This document shows, piece after piece, positions 59,644 through 64,000 of a stretch of 64,000 nt of DNA. The notes under the pieces are model-generated. The model was not told where the DNA came from and did not search any database. It worked only from the letters and a program-made list of their open reading frames with translations. Within the stretch, counting starts at the first letter, position 1; every line of letters begins with the position of its first letter. Origin of the DNA: Pseudomonas sp. NKUCC02_KPG (GTDB taxonomy: Bacteria > Pseudomonadota > Gammaproteobacteria > Pseudomonadales > Pseudomonadaceae). The stretch is taken from NCBI RefSeq assembly GCF_019345465.1, contig NZ_JAHKRC010000005.1:124001-188000 (forward strand). Reading direction: 5' to 3'. A program made the position numbers and the translations under genes.

Positions 59644-60132
59644 TTGTCGCAGTCAAACACCGTCGAGGTTCTGTATCAGGACCACCACAGCTGGCTCACG
59701 GGCTGGTTGCGGCGCAAGCTGGGTTGCCCGCAAAGCGCCGCCGACCTGGCCCAGGACACGTTCATGCGGCTGCTGACCGCCCGCGAAACCCCGACCCTGG
59801 CCGAGCCCCGGGCTTTTTTGACGGTTGTTGCCAAGCGTGTGTTGTTCAATCACTACCGCCGCCAGGATCTGGAGCGCGCCTATCTGCAGGCGCTGGCCCA
59901 AATGCCGGAACAGGTGGTCCCCAGCGAAGAAGAACGGGCAATCATCCTGCAAACCCTGATGGAACTGGATCAGTTGCTCGACGGTTTGCCCTCCCCGGTC
60001 AAGCGCGCCTTTCTGCTGGCCCAGATCGACGGCCTGAGCCACGCCGAAATCGGCGCCCGGCTGGGCATTTCGGTCGCCACCGTCAAACGCCATCTAAACA
60101 AGGCGGCCCTGCGCTGCTACTTCGCCCTGTGA
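59644..60132 (+). CDS. fecI: ECF sigma factor FecI
   Basis: 162 residues, iron-starvation sigma factor expected to drive fecA. VEVLYQDHHSWLTGWLRRKL with SAADLAQDTFMRLLTARETP is region 2; LDGLPSPVKRAFLLAQIDGL with SHAEIGARLGISVATVKRHL is region 4. The start is placed at TTG 59644 (SQSNTVEVLY follows) because GGAG lies six bases upstream and relatives begin there; the only in-frame ATG/GTG farther up adds a long unsuited stretch. Its stop overlaps the fecR GTG. First gene of fecIRA, divergent from another fecI-like gene. Confidence 0.92.
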   Translation: MSQSNTVEVLYQDHHSWLTGWLRRKLGCPQSAADLAQDTFMRLLTARETPTLAEPRAFLTVVAKRVLFNHYRRQDLERAYLQALAQMPEQVVPSEEERAIILQTLMELDQLLDGLPSPVKRAFLLAQIDGLSHAEIGARLGISVATVKRHLNKAALRCYFAL

Positions 60133-61094
60133 ACGGCGCCTTCCCCCAGGCACCCGACATTGGTTCGGCTGTCGCCGAGCAGGCCGTGAACTGGCTGATC
60201 GAAATGCAGGACGGCGAGCTCAGTCCACGGCGCCAGCAGGCATGGCAGCAATGGCTGCAGGCCCACAGCGAACACGAGCGGGCGTGGGAGCATATTCAAC
60301 GGATCAACCAGCGTTTGCGCGGTTTGTCGTCACCACTGGCCCATGCCGCCTTGAATGCACCCAAAGGCACCAGCCGCCGTCAGGCCCTGAAACTGTTGCT
60401 GTTGTTGGGCGCCGGTTCTGCGCTGACCTACGGCTTGCGCGATCAATTGCCCATCACCCCGCTGCTGGCGGACTTCAGCAGCCCGGTGGGCCAGCGCCGC
60501 ACGCTGCAATTGCACGATGGCAGCCAGATCCAGCTCAACACGGCCAGTTCGGTTGATGTGAGGCTTGACGGTCAACAGCGGGTGATTCGCTTGCTCGAAG
60601 GCGAGATGCTGCTGACCGCAGCCCAGGATCCGCGTCCCTTACAGGTACTTACCGCCCACGGCGCCCTGCAGCCCCAGGCCGCACGCTTGAATGTGCGCCA
60701 GTTCAGCGATCGCACGGAGGTCGCCGTATTTGATGGCCGGGTTGCCCTCACCCCAACGGCGCATTCGGGTAGCCCGCTGTGGATCGAGCCCCACCAGCAA
60801 CTGAGCTTCAATCGCCTGGACTGGAAGCCGCCGCGCCCACTGGATGCGGGGAGCGGTGCCTGGACCGACGGCATGCTGGTTGCCGCCCACATGCGCCTGG
60901 CCGACTTTCTGGCCGAGCTGGGACGCTATCGTCGGGGCCAGCTCCACTGTGACCCGAACGTCGCCGACTTGCTGATTTCAGGCACCTATCCGGTAGACAA
61001 CAGCGAGCGCGTGCTGGACCTGCTGGCGGTCAGCCTGCCGGTGCGGATCAAGCGCTTCACCCGGTATTGGGTGACGGTCGAAGCAAAGGCCTGA
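60129..61094 (+). CDS. fecR: FecR family anti-sigma/sigma regulator
   Basis: 321 residues. N-terminal DUF4880 part (AVNWLIEMQDGELSPRRQQA, then WLQAHSEHERAWEHIQRIN), one membrane helix at about 85-102 (ALKLLLLLGAGSALTYGL), then the FecR domain (QLHDGSQIQLNTASSVDVRL) and a C-terminal STN-like segment (LISGTYPVDNSERVLDLLAV). GTG 60129 overlaps the fecI TGA (GTGA). It should carry the ferric-citrate signal from FecA to FecI. An in-frame upstream extension through fecI is only an alternative reading frame. Confidence 0.93.
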   Translation: MNGAFPQAPDIGSAVAEQAVNWLIEMQDGELSPRRQQAWQQWLQAHSEHERAWEHIQRINQRLRGLSSPLAHAALNAPKGTSRRQALKLLLLLGAGSALTYGLRDQLPITPLLADFSSPVGQRRTLQLHDGSQIQLNTASSVDVRLDGQQRVIRLLEGEMLLTAAQDPRPLQVLTAHGALQPQAARLNVRQFSDRTEVAVFDGRVALTPTAHSGSPLWIEPHQQLSFNRLDWKPPRPLDAGSGAWTDGMLVAAHMRLADFLAELGRYRRGQLHCDPNVADLLISGTYPVDNSERVLDLLAVSLPVRIKRFTRYWVTVEAKA

Positions 61095-61203
61095 TAACGC
61101 CCACACAGGGGCAATTTAAATTTCAAACACTGTGAGCTGATTTCAAATCTGGCGTGACAGAGAAGGCAAGCCACTTCGTTTTTCATCTTCTCAGGATCCT
61201 TTC

Positions 61204-63540
61204 ATGCCTGCTCAGCCCTTGCGTCTCATGTCCCTGACCCGTTTGCTACTGGGTGCCAGTTTGAGTTTCAGCGTTCTGCCGATGGCCTTGGCCGACGCCA
61301 AGGCCTATCACATCGCCCCCTCATCGCTGGAAAACGCCCTGAACCAGTTCGGTCGTGAAGCCGGGGTGCTGATTTCCTTCAGTTCAACCGCCGCCAGCGG
61401 TATTCAGAGCAAGGGCCTGGAAGGCACCTACGACCCCGAGCAAGGCTTGCACGCCTTGCTCGAAGGCACCGGCCTGCAAGCCCGTGCCGAAGGCCAGGGT
61501 GCGTTCAGCCTGCAACCGGTGACCGCCTCCACAGCGCCGGCAAGCATTGAGCTGGGCGCTTCCAGCGTGGTCGGCGACTGGCTGGGAGACGCGGCGCAGA
61601 CCAATGTATTCGAACACCCCGGCGCCCGTGACGTGATCCGCCGCGAAGACTTCGAACGCCAGGGCGCGACCACTGCCCGGGAAGTGCTCAATCGCATTCC
61701 CGGCGTCAACGCCCCGGAAAACAACGGTACTGGCAGCCATGATATGGCCCTCAACTTCGGTATTCGCGGGCTCAATCCACGGCTGGCGACCCGTTCGACC
61801 GTGTTGATGGACGGCATCCCCGTGCCCTTCGCGCCCTACGGTCAGCCGCAGTTGTCGTTTGCCCCGATCAGCATGGGCAACATGGATGCGGTCGACGTGG
61901 TTCGCGGCGGCGGTGCAGTGCGTTATGGCCCGCAAAACGTAGGCGGTATCGTCAATTTCGTGACTCGTGCCATTCCTGACGAACCTACCGTCAAGGCGGG
62001 TTTCCAGACCGAGACCAGCCCCTCGTCCACACAGGATGGCTTCAAGAAAACCGCCAACCTGCTGGCCGGTGGTACCGCTGACAATGGCCTGGGCGGCGCC
62101 TTGCTGTACTCCGGTACCCGCGGCGGTGACTGGCGCGAACACAGCGACACGCGCATCGACGACTTGATCCTCAAAGGCAATTACCAGATCGACGAAGCCA
62201 ACAGCCTGAACGCCATGGCCCAGTACTACGATGGCGAAGCCGATATGCCCGGCGGCCTGAGCACAGCAGCCTACAAGGCTGACCCGTATCAATCGACCCG
62301 CCCGAACGACAAGTTCTGGGGCCGCCGCACACTGGTCAACTTCGGTTATCGCTACCAGGAAGACCGCCGTGAATTCACGGTCAACAGCTTCTTCACCAAA
62401 ACCCTGCGCAGCGGTTACCTGGACCAGGGCACCTTTCTCTCGCTGTCACCACGGGAATACTGGGTTCGGGGGATCGAAACACGCATAGCCCAGGGCTTTG
62501 ATCTGGGCAACACCAGCCACGAAGTGGGCGCGGGCTATCGCTATATCAACGAAGCCGGCCATGAACTGCGCTACCGCACGCCCATTGCAGCCAACCAGCT
62601 GCCTACCACCAATAGCCGCAATGACCGCGACACCCGGGGCGCCACCGAGGCCCATGCGTTCTTTATCGACGACAAGATCGACATCGGCAAGTGGACGTTC
62701 ACCCCCGGCATTCGCTACGAAATGATTGAACAGCAGCAAACCAACCTGCTGACCCACGTCAAATACAAGGGCGACTACAACACTCCGCTGCCTGCCTTGA
62801 ACGTGATGTACCACGTGACAGACAGCTGGAATCTCTACGCCAATACCGAAGGTTCTTTCGGCAGCGTGCAGTACAGCCAGATGCCCAACCGCGTCACCGG
62901 CGGCGAAGTAAAACCGGAAAAAGCCCGCACCTGGGAAATCGGCACACGCTATGACAATGGCAACCTGCGCGCGGAGATCGGCGCATTTCTCATCAACTTC
63001 AACAATCAGTACGACAGCAACCAGACCACCGATACGGTGATCGCCCGGGGCAAGACACGGCACCAGGGCATCGAGGCCAGCATCAATTACGCACTGGATG
63101 GCCTGAGCCCGGTACTGGCGGGTTTCGACGTATACGCCACCTACGCCTATGTTGACGCGACCATCCGCGAAGATGGACCGAACAAAGGCAATCGTGTGCC
63201 GTTCTCCTCGAAAAACAAAGGCAGCATCGGAGTCGGTTATACCGAAGGCCAATGGAAAGCCAATCTGGACAGTACCTTCCAGAGCAACCAGTTCGCCGAC
63301 AACGCCAACACACGTGCCGAAAGCGCTGACGGCAGCACCGGTCTAATCCCCGGTTACATGGTGTTCAACAGCCGCGTGGGCTATGACTTCGGTCATCAGC
63401 TGTCTGACCTGAACGTGGCGGTGGGCGTCAAAAACATCCTCAATCACGAGTACTACACACGCTCGTTTGACGATAACAACAAGGGGAAATACGTGGGCGA
63501 ACCGCGCACGCTCTACGTCCAGACTTCTGTCGCATTTTGA
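61204..63540 (+). CDS. fecA: Ferric citrate outer-membrane receptor FecA
   Basis: 778 residues. Signal peptide to about residue 30 (LPMALA). STN domain at about 35-110 (PSSLENALNQFGREAGVLIS). The plug and barrel follow E. coli FecA very closely: VVGDWLGDA, NVFEHPGARDVIRREDFERQ, LNRIPGVNAPENNGTGSHD, RSTVLMDGIPVPFAPYGQPQ, VVRGGGAVRYGPQNVGG, SFDDNNKGKYVGEPRTLY, ending in AF. This identifies ferric dicitrate as the likely substrate. ATG 61204 behind CAGGATC. Completes fecIRA; a terminator follows. 109 bases separate it from fecR, room for a FecI-dependent promoter that I could not define. Confidence 0.97.
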   Translation: MPAQPLRLMSLTRLLLGASLSFSVLPMALADAKAYHIAPSSLENALNQFGREAGVLISFSSTAASGIQSKGLEGTYDPEQGLHALLEGTGLQARAEGQGAFSLQPVTASTAPASIELGASSVVGDWLGDAAQTNVFEHPGARDVIRREDFERQGATTAREVLNRIPGVNAPENNGTGSHDMALNFGIRGLNPRLATRSTVLMDGIPVPFAPYGQPQLSFAPISMGNMDAVDVVRGGGAVRYGPQNVGGIVNFVTRAIPDEPTVKAGFQTETSPSSTQDGFKKTANLLAGGTADNGLGGALLYSGTRGGDWREHSDTRIDDLILKGNYQIDEANSLNAMAQYYDGEADMPGGLSTAAYKADPYQSTRPNDKFWGRRTLVNFGYRYQEDRREFTVNSFFTKTLRSGYLDQGTFLSLSPREYWVRGIETRIAQGFDLGNTSHEVGAGYRYINEAGHELRYRTPIAANQLPTTNSRNDRDTRGATEAHAFFIDDKIDIGKWTFTPGIRYEMIEQQQTNLLTHVKYKGDYNTPLPALNVMYHVTDSWNLYANTEGSFGSVQYSQMPNRVTGGEVKPEKARTWEIGTRYDNGNLRAEIGAFLINFNNQYDSNQTTDTVIARGKTRHQGIEASINYALDGLSPVLAGFDVYATYAYVDATIREDGPNKGNRVPFSSKNKGSIGVGYTEGQWKANLDSTFQSNQFADNANTRAESADGSTGLIPGYMVFNSRVGYDFGHQLSDLNVAVGVKNILNHEYYTRSFDDNNKGKYVGEPRTLYVQTSVAF

Positions 63541-63554
63541 TATAAATCGATCAT

Positions 63555-63575
63555 AGCCCGCACACGCGGGCTTTT
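63555..63575 (+). terminator. Rho-independent terminator of fecA
   Basis: AGCCCGC, loop ACAC, GCGGGCT followed by TTT: 7-bp stem 15 bases after the fecA stop. Confidence 0.9.
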
Positions 63576-63742
63576 CTCACCGGCAAAGACTGACGCCGAT
63601 CACGACTTGAAAGACTTCCTGAAAATAGTGCTTGAAATATTTGCTCATCGGCCCAAACACTGTAACTGAGCAATGACGATGAACCTTTGTACACACGAGG
63701 CCGTCAGACCTCACACGAGCACGCTTATATAAGGGAAGAACT

Positions 63743-64000
63743 ATGCTTACTCACGTCTTTTCCGATAAACATATCGACAGTGACAAACGCACCCAAGACT
63801 GGGTCACCGCTACTGTTGAAGTAACGCTCGAACGCCATTTGGAAGATCTGACCCGGGTCGAGGTCCATCTCAGTGATGAAAATGGTGGCAAGTCTGGTCC
63901 GAAGGACAAACGCTGCAAAATGGAGGCTCGACCTAAAGGACACCAGCCGATTCTTGTATCCCACGACGCTGATTCGCTGACCCAGGCTGTGGAGGGTGCA
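63743..64000 (+). CDS. HPF/RaiA family ribosome-associated protein (3' end outside window)
   Basis: The first 86 codons of a gene that runs past the window end. The frame starts at ATG 63743 behind AAGGGAAG. TATVEVTLERHLEDLTRVEV and HLSDENGGKSGPKDKRCKME, then ARPKGHQPILVSHDADSLTQ, fit the small HPF/RaiA-type sigma-54-modulation family of pseudomonads, which binds ribosomes and helps keep them inactive or stable. The expected length is about 115 residues, so most is visible. About 200 bases separate it from fecA, with no clear promoter. Confidence 0.85.
   Translation, partial: MLTHVFSDKHIDSDKRTQDWVTATVEVTLERHLEDLTRVEVHLSDENGGKSGPKDKRCKMEARPKGHQPILVSHDADSLTQAVEGA

Noticed and set aside
59637..61094. 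FecR frame extended upstream through fecI
   Set aside because: The first 164 codons are an alternative frame of fecI; the GTG at 60129 overlapping the fecI stop is the natural start.

Overview
The window is chromosomal DNA of a Pseudomonas, most likely from the P. fluorescens lineage. The proteins read as pseudomonad orthologues, the purL-mltF, lepA-lepB-rnc-era-recO-pdxJ, pepA-holC-valS and rhlB-moaEDC-phoH neighbourhoods are typical of the genus, and the intergenic regions carry Pseudomonas-type REP repeats. No rRNA, tRNA, CRISPR array, prophage or insertion sequence was seen. The assignment rests on remembered family sequences; no database was searched.

Bases 1-22.5 kb are mostly housekeeping. 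A partial purL on the minus strand diverges from mltF. A long minus-strand block follows: lepA, lepB, a decayed DUF4845 gene, rnc, era, recO, pdxJ (elongation factor, secretion, RNA processing, repair, vitamin B6), with lptF-lptG (LPS export) upstream. On the plus strand come pepA, holC, a small unknown gene, valS and rlmF, then an HU protein, yejK/ndpA and a membrane-anchored glutaredoxin.

Bases 22-33.5 kb hold a CynX/NimT-type exporter with its FCD-type GntR regulator, an MqsRA toxin-antitoxin pair, the aapJQMP amino-acid ABC transporter behind a good sigma-54 promoter candidate, a carboxylesterase, the RNA helicase rhlB and moaCDE for molybdopterin.

Bases 33.5-55 kb are more accessory: a small DMT transporter and a LysR gene set between moaC and phoH, a polysaccharide-deacetylase-like protein that appears to lack metal ligands, yaaA, an orphan TccC/RHS toxin with a Cys-His-Asp effector tail, an SDR, a LysR/MFS pair sharing a perfect 23-bp inverted repeat, a four-gene AaeAB-like aromatic-acid efflux operon with its LysR, a 2-hydroxyacid dehydrogenase, and an EamA exporter divergent from an AraC regulator.

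Bases 55-63.5 kb hold two complete iron cell-surface-signalling systems back to back: receptor-fecR-fecI to the left and fecI-fecR-fecA (ferric citrate) to the right, diverging from one control region with Fur-box-like sites. The window ends inside a gene for an HPF/RaiA-like ribosome-associated protein.
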